Below, piece by piece: positions 34,193 to 41,835 of a DNA stretch of 63,117 nt; position 1 is the first letter of the stretch, and each line of letters starts with the position of its first letter. The position numbers and the translations under genes were made by a program. The DNA comes from SHZL01 sp031362985 (GTDB lineage Bacteria; Pseudomonadota; Gammaproteobacteria; Xanthomonadales; SZUA-36). The stretch covers positions 1 to 63,117 of the forward strand of contig JANLTO010000101.1 of the NCBI GenBank assembly GCA_031362985.1. Direction: 5' to 3'. Under the pieces are notes generated by a model. That model saw nothing but the letters and a program-made list of their open reading frames with translations. It ran no database searches and was not told the origin of the DNA.

Positions 34193-34597
34193 TTAGGCGC
34201 GCTTCAAGGCCGGGCGGCGGAGCGCGTGTACAGCGATGCCGATCAGTAGGAGCGTCGGCAAGTACACGCCAGGAAAATCTTCGAGCAAGTGGCTCGCGGG
34301 CTGTGTTCCGGAGAGAACGTCAAAGACGTGGATCGTGCCGTGCAGGCCCTGGAACAGCGCGGCGGTCAAGGCGAGCGGCCCGCGAAACTGCGGCACGCGC
34401 GCGGCCCAGAGCGCAGCGATGCCAGACGTTGCGTAAGCCGCCCCGACATCTCGCACGAGGTGGAAGTTCAGTGGCCCGGTGTCGGCGGCGATGCGAAGAA
34501 ACCATGGCTCCGGCGCGATCCCCATGATGAGTCCGTTCCCGAGCGCGAGGGCGCCGAGCAAAAGCAGCGCCCAGTAGGCAAAGCCGCGGTCGTTCAT
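34193..34597 (-). CDS. Small four-helix membrane protein of unknown function
   Basis: A 134-residue protein with four hydrophobic helices: FAYWALLLLGALALGNGLIM, then segments near AAYATSGIAALWA, LALTAALFQGLHGTIHVFDV and LPTLLLIGIAVHAL. It is cotranscribed with the AhpD-like gene (12-bp gap), so it may take part in the same oxidant or solvent response. I recognise no named family with confidence. A GAGGAG lies upstream of the ATG. Confidence 0.7.
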   Translation of the reverse strand: MNDRGFAYWALLLLGALALGNGLIMGIAPEPWFLRIAADTGPLNFHLVRDVGAAYATSGIAALWAARVPQFRGPLALTAALFQGLHGTIHVFDVLSGTQPASHLLEDFPGVYLPTLLLIGIAVHALRRPALKRA

Positions 34598-34852
34598 GTT
34601 TCACTCCTCGTGATGTCTCGAGATCCGTCTCTGCCGCAAAGGGGAACGGTTGTGGCGCAGGAGGCGCTCGCGCACGTTTTGAGAATAGGTCGCATTAAAG
34701 CTGTATTGCAAGAAAATCACAGTAATTGGGAAGTCTGTAAACTCATATTTGGTTTGGGGGAATTGCGAAATCTCACCGGATTTGAATGTGCAAAGCTGGA
34801 TTCCGCCCTGCTAAGGCTCCTTGACCATACCGCCGCAACCCATCCAGGCACC
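34598..34852. other. Gap upstream of the toxin-antitoxin module
   Basis: Roughly 255 bp, distinctly more AT-rich than its left neighbour. An open frame on the + strand from 34613 to 34891 would encode 92 residues of protein-like composition, but it has no ribosome site, crosses the downstream promoter and matches nothing I know. No other feature was seen. Confidence 0.35.
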
Positions 34853-34889
34853 TTGTTACAAGACCATAAAAAGACTATATTCAGTCTTT
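34853..34889 (+). promoter_or_regulatory. Promoter and operator of the Phd/ParE-type toxin-antitoxin module
   Basis: TTGTTA (34853-34858) and TATATT (34876-34881) are 17 bp apart, a near-consensus sigma-70 promoter. A perfect 7-bp inverted repeat, AAAGACT (34870-34876) and AGTCTTT (34883-34889), covers the -10 box, as expected for autorepression by the antitoxin. The predicted transcript starts about 20 bp before the antitoxin ATG. Confidence 0.65.
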
Positions 34890-34909
34890 GATAAATCTGG
34901 AGAATGGCC

Positions 34910-35185
34910 ATGCGGTACTCATCTCAAGTCAAGCCGATCAGCTACCTTAAAGCTAACGCTGCCGAGGTTCTGAAACACCTCACTGAGCAGCGTGAGCCCA
35001 TGGTCATCACCCAAAATGGTGAAGCCAAGGCCGTCCTGCAGGACATAGCCTCGTTCGAAGAGACTCAAGAAACGCTGGCCTTGCTGAAAATCCTCGCACT
35101 GGGCAACCAGGATCTGGCGGCTGGCAAGGTTAGGCCTGTGGCCGATGTCGTTGCCCGCCTTCGCGCCAAGCGAGCCACGGCCTGA
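34910..35185 (+). CDS. Phd/YefM-family antitoxin
   Basis: The second ATG (34910) is taken because GGAGA lies 7 bases before it; the ATG at 34904 would be too close. The ~91-residue protein has the Phd/YefM start QVKPISYLKANAAEVLKHL and the strand PMVITQNGEAKAVLQDIASF, which dimerise and bind operator DNA; the C-terminal helix would block the toxin. Its stop overlaps the toxin start as TGATG, giving translational coupling. Confidence 0.88.
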   Translation: MRYSSQVKPISYLKANAAEVLKHLTEQREPMVITQNGEAKAVLQDIASFEETQETLALLKILALGNQDLAAGKVRPVADVVARLRAKRATA

Positions 35186-35526
35186 TGGCAGGCGCACCAG
35201 CCAGGTTCGAAGTTCTGCTCACCGAGGGTGCGGAGCAGGACCTGGAGGCCATTCACAACCACATCTCCGACTTCGACTGTGTGGCGAACGCCAACTATGT
35301 GTTGGATGAGTTGCTGGACGTTGTGGCGAGTCTGTCGAAATTTCCGGAGCGCGGCAGCTACCCGAAGGAACTGGTCGGCCTTGGCATCAAAGAGTACCGC
35401 CAGACTTTCTTCAAGCCCTACCGCGCGATCTACCGCATCACGGGCAGCCAAGTCATTATCTATCTGATTGCTGACGGGCGCCGTCATATGCAGTCAGTGT
35501 TGGCGAGAAGGCTGCTGGGCGCATAA
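35185..35526 (+). CDS. RelE/ParE-family toxin
   Basis: A 113-residue protein with the ParE-like fold: helix AEQDLEAIHNHISDF, then FPERGSYPKELVGLGIKEYR, the strand FFKPYRAIYRITGSQVIIY and LIADGRRHMQSVLARRLL. ParE-type members poison gyrase, while RelE-type members cut mRNA. The R...Y pattern fits the ParE branch slightly better, but mode of action is not certain. Paired with the Phd/YefM antitoxin. Confidence 0.88.
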   Translation: MAGAPARFEVLLTEGAEQDLEAIHNHISDFDCVANANYVLDELLDVVASLSKFPERGSYPKELVGLGIKEYRQTFFKPYRAIYRITGSQVIIYLIADGRRHMQSVLARRLLGA

Positions 35527-35579
35527 ACCATCTGCCAGTACCATGCCGGGAGTCAGCCGGGCAGACAGCTTGTGTCTGA

Positions 35580-35846
35580 TCAAATACCCATCTTCGCCAG
35601 GCTGTCCATGATCTGTGCCATGAATCGTTCCGCCACGGGATGATTGGCGGCAAACCGGGTTTTCAACAATCGTGCGCTCTCAAGCACGGTTTCGAACACC
35701 TCCGGCCGCGGAGTGGGGGCCACCAGCTTGTGAATATCTGCGTCTAACTCACGCACCAAAGCAAGCGTATCGGCACTGACTGAGTCGGTATGCTCCAGTT
35801 CACGGTGCAGTTTTACCAATAATTTCTTCAGTTCCTGGTCGGGCAT
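35580..35846 (-). CDS. DUF4404 family protein
   Basis: An 88-residue (94 from the upstream ATG) helical protein beginning MPDQELKKLLVKLHRELEHT, with a short linker and a C-terminal helix ESARLLKTRFAANHPVAERF, the layout of DUF4404. It is probably a small cytoplasmic protein of unknown role. It stands alone, convergent with the toxin gene and divergent from rapA. The choice between the ATGs at 35846 and 35864 is open. Confidence 0.75.
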   Translation of the reverse strand: MPDQELKKLLVKLHRELEHTDSVSADTLALVRELDADIHKLVAPTPRPEVFETVLESARLLKTRFAANHPVAERFMAQIMDSLAKMGI

Positions 35847-36006
35847 TTCAGGCCTGCCTGTCATGGGATTGTGTTAACAGAAATACGATATTACCTGATT
35901 GATGAGGTGCGCCGCAGCTTATACTGCGCGTTCCACTGGGCAAATGAAACATTGTGGGACGGCTGTTAGTGCCCTATTATCCGCGGCCTTCCCGTCCCCA
36001 TAATGA

Positions 36007-38928
36007 GTGTTACGTGTGACTGTGAGTTCCTTTCTTCCCGGCCAGCGCTGGGTAAGCAATACCGAATCAGAACTGGGACTGGGACTGGTCACGAAGGTGG
36101 CCCATCGCCGAGTGGAGCTGGCTTTCCCCGCTTCCGGCGAGCAACGCCTCTACGCCGTGGACAATGCGCCGCTCAGCCGGGTGCAGTACCAGGCGGGTGA
36201 GCACATCAGCAGTGAAGATGGACGGCCTCTAACCATTGCAGCAGTGATGGAGGCCAACGGTTGCCTGATTTACCGTGGCATCGATGAGCATGGCGAGACC
36301 GTGGTCCTGCCGGAGCGGGATCTAAACAGCCGCGTGCAGTTCAGCAAGCCCCAGGATCGCCTGTTTGCGGGGCAGATCGACGCCAACCGGGCCTTTGAGC
36401 TGCGCTGTGAAGCCCTTGAGCACAACCGCCGCCAGCAGCAGTCCGCGGTGCGCGGCCTGCTGGGCCCAAGAGTACAACTACTGCCCCACCAACTGTATAT
36501 CGCCCAGGAAGTTTCCAGCCGTTATGCACCACGGGTATTGCTGGCGGATGAAGTTGGCCTCGGCAAGACCATAGAAGCCGGGTTGATTATTCACCAGCAG
36601 TTGATTTCCGGGCGGGCGCAACGCGTGCTGATCGTGGTTCCGGACAGCCTGTTGCATCAGTGGCTGGTGGAAATGCTGCGGCGCTTTAACCTGCTGTTTT
36701 CCATCATTGACGAGGAACGCTGCGCCAGCTTGGGAGATCAACAAAACCTCTTCGAGGGCAGCCAGTTGGTTTTGTGCACGCTGTCTTTCCTGTGCCGGAA
36801 CCCTGCGGAGCATGCCCGGGCCATGGCCGCGAAATGGGATCTGCTCATCGTCGATGAGGCCCACCACCTGCTGTGGAGTGAACACGCGGCCAGCCCCGCA
36901 TACCAGTGCATCGAAGCGCTGGCGCAACAGGCCCGCGGTTTGTTACTGCTTACCGCCACGCCGGAGCAACTGGGAGTGGCAAGCCACTTTGCACGCCTGC
37001 GCTTGCTGGACCCGGACCGCTACTTCAGCCTGCAGGCCTTTATTGAAGAAGAACACAAGCATCAACCGGTCAATCGTCTCGTACAGGACCTGCTGGCTGG
37101 CGATGCTCGCGAGCGGCTACTCCAGACGGAGGTACAGGAGCCGCTGCGTGGTTATCTGGGCGAGGCAGCACTTGCACCGCTGTTGGCGCTGGCGGGCGCG
37201 GTTGCCAGTGAGAGTGCTGCGGGACAGAGCACTGCCAGAGAGAATGAAGCGGGCGGGGAGTTCACCGCCGCGGTTAGTGCAGTCATGCGTGATCTGCTGG
37301 ACCGGCACGGTACCGGCAGAGTGCTGTTTCGCAATACCCGCGCATCGGTCGGCGGCTTTCCGGACCGCCAACTGCTGCGGTACCCCTTGGCCGCGCCCAA
37401 TGAACACGTCTGCACCAGCAAGGACGCCACCGCTGGGCAGTTGCTCACGCCGGAGCAATTGCTGGGTGAGTTGTGGGTAGCGCACGATTCACGAGTTCCC
37501 TGGCTGGCGCACTGGCTGGAACAGCACCGCGGCGAAAAAGTGCTGGTCATCTGTGCATCGGCCACGACTGCAATGGGCCTGGAAGAACATCTGCGGTTGC
37601 GTACCGGCACGCTGTCAGCGGTATTTCATGAAGGACTAAGCCTGGTTGAGCGCGACCGCTCCGCCGCTTACTTTTCCGGTGAGCCCGTGGGTGCCCAGGT
37701 TCTGGTCTGTTCGGAAATTGGCAGCGAAGGCCGTAATTTTCAGTTCGCTCATCACCTTGTTTTGTTCGACCTGCCACTGAACCCTGATTTGCTGGAGCAG
37801 CGCATCGGCCGCCTTGACCGCATTGGCCAAAAACATACCGTGCAGATCCATGTGCCCTACTTCGCCAACAGCGCCCAGCACGTGCTGCTGAGCTGGTATC
37901 ACGAAGGTTTGAATGCCTTCGAACACATCTGCCCGGCCGGCCAGGCACTGTACCAGCAGTTTGCGCCCGATCTGCGGCGCTGCATGCATGAAGCCGACAA
38001 CGAGTCCGCATTGCGTGCGCTGATAGACCATACCCGAGACAGTGCTGCTGCAAGTATTTTGGCTTTGCAACAAGGCCGGGATCGCTTGCTGGAACTGAAT
38101 TCTTTCAATAGCGAAAAAGCCGATCGCATCCTCGCCGGGCTGGACCGGGAAGAACGGAGCCAGGCCTTATCAGCCTGGTTAGAACAACTCCTGGACGAGT
38201 TTGGCGTGGAGCAAGAGCACCATTCCAGCAACACACTTGTGTTGCGGCCGGGCGCCCATATGCTGGTCGCAAGTTTTCCTGCACTGCCGGAAGACGGGAC
38301 TACGGTCACGTACCGCCGTGACCTCGCCCTGTCACGTGAAGACATACAGTACCTGACCTGGGAACATCCACTGGTCAGTGGTGCGATGGACCTGGTGCTG
38401 AACGGAGAATTTGGCAACTCCGCAGTGTGTACGCTAAAACTGCCTCCGCTAAAGCCAGGCACGATAATGCTCGAAGCTATTTTCAGCCTGTCTTGTGTCG
38501 CTCCCGGCAATTTACAACTGCAGCGCTATTTGCCTCCGACCACGGTGCGTCTGTTGCTGGACAATGCGCATAACGATCTTAGCGCGATACTGGGCAGTGC
38601 ACATCTAAAACGGCTCGCACAGGACGCGCCGCTGCACAGTGCGCGGGAACTGGTGCGGCACACGCGACCACAACTTACCTCCATGCTCGCGCAGGCGAAT
38701 GTGCTGGCTGAGACACGCGCTGTGGATCTGCGTCATGAAGCCGCGACCAATATGCACACAGAACAGAACATCGAACTGCAGCGCTTGCAGGCCCTGGCTG
38801 CGGTCAACCCCAATATACGTGCTGAAGAAATTCATTACCTGCAGGAAGCCGAAGAGCGGCTGGATGGCTTTATACAAGGCGCTCAATTGCGGCTGGATGC
38901 CATCCGGGTGGCGATTGTAACGGAGTAG
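36007..38928 (+). CDS. rapA: RNA polymerase-associated ATPase RapA (HepA)
   Basis: A 973-residue Swi2/Snf2 protein close to the usual ~968. The N-terminal Tudor-like domains begin PGQRWVSNTESELGLGLVTK; Walker A is DEVGLGKTIEAGLI (~183-196), motif II VDEAHHLLW, motif III LLLLTATPEQLG, motif VI QRIGRLDRIGQKH. RapA binds core RNA polymerase and promotes its recycling, notably in high salt. The start is uncertain: three GTG codons (36007, 36016, 36022) lie close together without a clear ribosome site. Confidence 0.94.
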   Translation: MLRVTVSSFLPGQRWVSNTESELGLGLVTKVAHRRVELAFPASGEQRLYAVDNAPLSRVQYQAGEHISSEDGRPLTIAAVMEANGCLIYRGIDEHGETVVLPERDLNSRVQFSKPQDRLFAGQIDANRAFELRCEALEHNRRQQQSAVRGLLGPRVQLLPHQLYIAQEVSSRYAPRVLLADEVGLGKTIEAGLIIHQQLISGRAQRVLIVVPDSLLHQWLVEMLRRFNLLFSIIDEERCASLGDQQNLFEGSQLVLCTLSFLCRNPAEHARAMAAKWDLLIVDEAHHLLWSEHAASPAYQCIEALAQQARGLLLLTATPEQLGVASHFARLRLLDPDRYFSLQAFIEEEHKHQPVNRLVQDLLAGDARERLLQTEVQEPLRGYLGEAALAPLLALAGAVASESAAGQSTARENEAGGEFTAAVSAVMRDLLDRHGTGRVLFRNTRASVGGFPDRQLLRYPLAAPNEHVCTSKDATAGQLLTPEQLLGELWVAHDSRVPWLAHWLEQHRGEKVLVICASATTAMGLEEHLRLRTGTLSAVFHEGLSLVERDRSAAYFSGEPVGAQVLVCSEIGSEGRNFQFAHHLVLFDLPLNPDLLEQRIGRLDRIGQKHTVQIHVPYFANSAQHVLLSWYHEGLNAFEHICPAGQALYQQFAPDLRRCMHEADNESALRALIDHTRDSAAASILALQQGRDRLLELNSFNSEKADRILAGLDREERSQALSAWLEQLLDEFGVEQEHHSSNTLVLRPGAHMLVASFPALPEDGTTVTYRRDLALSREDIQYLTWEHPLVSGAMDLVLNGEFGNSAVCTLKLPPLKPGTIMLEAIFSLSCVAPGNLQLQRYLPPTTVRLLLDNAHNDLSAILGSAHLKRLAQDAPLHSARELVRHTRPQLTSMLAQANVLAETRAVDLRHEAATNMHTEQNIELQRLQALAAVNPNIRAEEIHYLQEAEERLDGFIQGAQLRLDAIRVAIVTE

Positions 38929-39048
38929 CGTGGCGGATTTCAGCGATTTCGGCCCGCCCCGACATGCGGTTATACTTCTGCGCTTTGGCATTCAACCCAT
39001 TTGCAGAAAACAGCAGGGACCAAGGAAAACCCAGAATCAAGGAAAACC

Positions 39049-40728
39049 ATGAGCAACACACTGTCAGATCTGGACATCGCCCGGGCCAACACAACGCTGC
39101 CTATTTCAGAAGTCGCCGCCGGACTCGGAATTCCCCTTAAGGACCTGATTCCCTACGGTCACGACAAGGCCAAGATCAGCTACGATTTCCTCGAGAGTCT
39201 TGGCGACAAACCAGACGGCAAGCTGATCCTGGTAACCGCGATTTCCCCAACCCCGGCGGGCGAAGGTAAAACCACCACCACGGTGGGGCTGGGCGATGGC
39301 CTGTGCACCATTGGCAAGAAGGCCATCATTTGCCTGCGCGAACCCAGCCTTGGGCCCTGCTTTGGCATGAAGGGCGGGGCTGCCGGCGGCGGCTATGCGC
39401 AAGTCGTGCCCATGACCGATATCAATCTGCACTTTACCGGTGACTTTCACGCCATAGGCGCGGCCCACAACCTGCTGTCAGCGGTGATCGACAACCACAT
39501 TCACTGGGATAACACGCTGAGCATCGACCCGCGCCGCATCACCTGGCGACGGGTGATGGACATGAACGACCGCGCCTTGCGTGACATCACCAGCGGACTC
39601 GGCGGACCAGGCAATGGTGTTCCGCGCGAAGCCGGATTCGATATCACGGTGGCTTCTGAAATCATGGCCATTTTCTGCCTTGCCCCCAGCCTGGACGACC
39701 TGCAGCAAAGAATCGGCAGAATTGTCATTGGCCAAACGCGCACGCTGGAGCCCGTTACGGTGGAACAACTCAAGGTAGCGGGAGCCATTACGGCCCTGCT
39801 GCGTGATGCGTTCCAGCCCAACCTGGTGCAAACCCTGGAACACAACCCTGCGATCATGCACGGCGGCCCATTTGCCAACATTGCCCACGGCTGCAATTCG
39901 GTGATGGCCACCCGCACCGCATTGAAACTGGCTGACTACGTGGTCACGGAGGCAGGCTTTGGCGCCGACCTGGGCGCGGAAAAGTTTTTTGACATCAAGT
40001 GCCGCAAAGCGGGACTGCATCCCAACGCTGCCGTGCTGGTGGCAACCGTAAAAGCACTGAAGATGCACGGTGGTGTAAGCAAGGACAACCTGACAACGGA
40101 AAACGTGGCCGCAGTGATCAAAGGCTGCAAGAACCTTGGGCGGCACATCCGCAACATCGGCCAGTTTGGCGTACCGGTCACGGTGGCCATCAACCATTTC
40201 ACTGCGGACACAGCGACGGAACATGCAGCCATCGAGAATTTTTGCGCCGAGCTGGGGGTTGAGTGCACGGTCTGTTCGCATTGGGAGAAGGGCGGCGAAG
40301 GTGCAGTGGAACTGGCCGAACGGGTGGTTGAACTGATCAATCACAAGAAGTCCCAATTCCGCACCCTGTACGACGATGACTTGGGTCTGTGGGATAAGGC
40401 CAGGCACATTGCCCGGACCATTTACGGGGCCGAAGACATCATCGCTGACAAGAAAGTGCGTGACCAGTTCGCCAGGCTGGAAGCGGCAGGCTACGGGCGT
40501 TTCCCCGTCTGCATGGCCAAAACCCAGTACAGCTTTTCCACCGACCCGGCTTTACTGGGTGCGCCTTCAGGTCACGATGTGCCCATCAGGGAAATCCGCC
40601 TGGCCGCGGGTGCGGAGTTTGTCGTAGTTATCTGCGGCGAAATCATGACCATGCCCGGACTGCCCCGCAGGCCCTCATCAGAAAATATCACGGTCAACCA
40701 GAACAAGGAAATTGAGGGTTTGTTCTAG
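39049..40728 (+). CDS. fhs: Formate-tetrahydrofolate ligase
   Basis: The ATG at 39049 has AAGGA 5 bases upstream. The 559-residue protein matches the family's length. Walker-like TPAGEGKTTTTVGLGDGL (~67-84) binds ATP; EPSLGPCFGMKGGAAGGGYA and TGDFHAIGAAHN are further family signatures. It makes 10-formyl-THF from formate, ATP and THF, feeding purine and formyl-Met-tRNA synthesis or one-carbon use. It lies 120 bp after rapA on the same strand. No linked folate genes are visible. Confidence 0.96.
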   Translation: MSNTLSDLDIARANTTLPISEVAAGLGIPLKDLIPYGHDKAKISYDFLESLGDKPDGKLILVTAISPTPAGEGKTTTTVGLGDGLCTIGKKAIICLREPSLGPCFGMKGGAAGGGYAQVVPMTDINLHFTGDFHAIGAAHNLLSAVIDNHIHWDNTLSIDPRRITWRRVMDMNDRALRDITSGLGGPGNGVPREAGFDITVASEIMAIFCLAPSLDDLQQRIGRIVIGQTRTLEPVTVEQLKVAGAITALLRDAFQPNLVQTLEHNPAIMHGGPFANIAHGCNSVMATRTALKLADYVVTEAGFGADLGAEKFFDIKCRKAGLHPNAAVLVATVKALKMHGGVSKDNLTTENVAAVIKGCKNLGRHIRNIGQFGVPVTVAINHFTADTATEHAAIENFCAELGVECTVCSHWEKGGEGAVELAERVVELINHKKSQFRTLYDDDLGLWDKARHIARTIYGAEDIIADKKVRDQFARLEAAGYGRFPVCMAKTQYSFSTDPALLGAPSGHDVPIREIRLAAGAEFVVVICGEIMTMPGLPRRPSSENITVNQNKEIEGLF

Positions 40729-40862
40729 TCACCCGGTGCGTGCTTGAGTCGCTGTTGCTAACAGACCCTAATTCCAGCGCGGTTGGGCAATCAGCACGTG
40801 GCCACGAACTGACTATATTTTCTTTTTGCACCCGACTCCATAAATTGACGGTCTCTATTACA

Positions 40863-40882
40863 TTGGTGTGCCAGCGCACAGA
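40863..40882 (+). promoter_or_regulatory. Candidate Crp/Fnr-type site A (small membrane protein gene)
   Basis: TTGGTGTG-CCAG-CGCACAGA, whose axis lies 78 bp before the ATG at 40951. TAAGGT (40903-40908) is centred 33 bp downstream of the axis. The right half and spacer share 13 bases exactly with site B (CCAGCGCACAGAC). Confidence 0.55.
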
Positions 40883-40950
40883 CCCGGGCGCAGCGCGTGG
40901 CGTAAGGTCTGCGTTGTAATGGAATTTCACCAACCAAGAGGATGCACGTG

Positions 40951-41172
40951 ATGAGTTCAACGAAAATGATGGCATTTGTCCTGCTCCTGGTCGGCGCCCT
41001 CGCGCTGGCGTATGGCGGCTTCTCCTACACCAAGGAAACACACGACGCCGATATTGGTCCGATTCACATGTCAGTCGACGAAAAAGAGCGGGTCAACATT
41101 CCGGTCTGGGCCGGCATAGGCGCGATCGTGCTCGGCGGTGTGCTGCTGGCGGGCGGGTTCAAACGTTCGTAG
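40951..41172 (+). CDS. Small two-helix membrane protein (YGGFSYT type), unknown function
   Basis: A 73-residue protein with two hydrophobic helices (MMAFVLLLVGALALAYGGFS and WAGIGAIVLGGVLLAGGF) joined by a polar loop with KETHDADIGPIHMSVDEKE. Proteins with 'LALxYGGFSYTKET' are frequent in proteobacteria among stress genes, function unknown. The ATG at 40951 was chosen for spacing from AGAGGA; an ATG 9 bases up is possible. Candidate Crp/Fnr site A lies upstream. The lipoprotein gene follows 26 bp later. Confidence 0.78.
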   Translation: MSSTKMMAFVLLLVGALALAYGGFSYTKETHDADIGPIHMSVDEKERVNIPVWAGIGAIVLGGVLLAGGFKRS

Positions 41173-41198
41173 TAATTAATCAAAGGAGCTCAACTCAC

Positions 41199-41681
41199 AT
41201 GAATATCCAATCGCAACGTTTTATGAAAATCACCAAGGGAACACTTGCCGCACTCAGTGGATTAATGATTGCTTCCTGCGCATCAACTCGCTCGTCTCCA
41301 GAGCAGGTGGCCGCGAGCAACCCTACCGTCACCTATGAATATCGCAACGACGACGAATTGATCCAGGCCAACCAGCGCGCCATTACATTCTGTAATCAAT
41401 ACCAGGCCTTGCCCCGTGCGCAGAGTTTTGACAACTCTGAAGAGCACCACATGCATCGAGTTATTTTCGAATGTGTCGGCGCAAGTTCGTTTGCGAGTGC
41501 ACCCCCGCGTCAATCCAGTTCTGATCTCACCTACAACTTTCGCACCGACCAGGAACTGCTGGACGTGTCGAGGGATGCACAGGTTTACTGCCTGAACAGC
41601 GGAGCGCCGGAGATGGATTCCAATATTGTCATCCACTCGAACGGCAGCAAAACCGTTACGTTCCGCTGCAGCCAAGGGTAG
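41199..41681 (+). CDS. Lipoprotein with two repeated halves, unknown function
   Basis: A 160-residue protein with a good ribosome site (AAAGGAG) and a lipoprotein signal ending in lipobox IASC. The mature part seems to contain two related halves: VTYEYRNDDELIQANQRAITFCNQ, cited here by its first part YEYRNDDELIQANQ (~48-61), and YNFRTDQELLDVSRDAQVYC (~109-128), each with one cysteine in the 'FCNQ'/'VYCLN' position and a later 'HRVIFEC' / 'KTVTFRC' strand. The cysteine pattern suggests a disulfide in each half. It lies in one unit with the upstream membrane protein. Confidence 0.75.
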   Translation: MNIQSQRFMKITKGTLAALSGLMIASCASTRSSPEQVAASNPTVTYEYRNDDELIQANQRAITFCNQYQALPRAQSFDNSEEHHMHRVIFECVGASSFASAPPRQSSSDLTYNFRTDQELLDVSRDAQVYCLNSGAPEMDSNIVIHSNGSKTVTFRCSQG

Positions 41682-41746
41682 AAGCAACTACCGGACAAGA
41701 AGGAACACAGGCGCCCATTCATACCCTGTTCAGACTGTATTCATGT

Positions 41747-41769
41747 TGACACGCATATAGTGCGTGTCA
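41747..41769 (+). promoter_or_regulatory. Operator-like perfect inverted repeat upstream of the SAPQQR-repeat protein gene
   Basis: TGACACGCA (41747-41755) and TGCGTGTCA (41761-41769) form a perfect 9-bp inverted repeat with a TATAG spacer. It begins one base inside TTGACA (41746-41751), which with GGTAAT (41770-41775) at 18 bp could be the promoter, so a bound protein would sit between the two boxes and repress. It is unlike the Crp/Fnr-type sites nearby. Confidence 0.55.
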
Positions 41770-41771
41770 GG

Positions 41772-41814
41772 TAATCCACAAAGGGTTTCAGCCTGGTGCA
41801 GGCACTGTGGATTA
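41772..41814 (+). promoter_or_regulatory. Leader hairpin before the SAPQQR-repeat protein gene
   Basis: TAATCCACA (41772-41780) pairs perfectly with TGTGGATTA (41806-41814), and CCTG (41792-41795) pairs with CAGG (41799-41802) inside. The structure ends 8 bp before the CAGGAG ribosome site of the gene starting at 41836. No T-run follows, so it is more likely a 5' RNA structure or a second operator than a terminator. Confidence 0.45.
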
Positions 41815-41835
41815 GCGCAGAACAGGAGTTCAGCC

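Noticed and set aside
34613..34891. A 92-codon + strand frame before the antitoxin gene, with protein-like composition
   Set aside because: It runs across the toxin-antitoxin promoter and operator, has no ribosome site and matches no family I know. It may be decayed DNA.
40740..40830. Terminator for the formate-tetrahydrofolate ligase gene near the TTTTCTTTTT run
   Set aside because: The preceding CGTGGCCACG is self-complementary with no loop, so it cannot form a hairpin of the needed kind.
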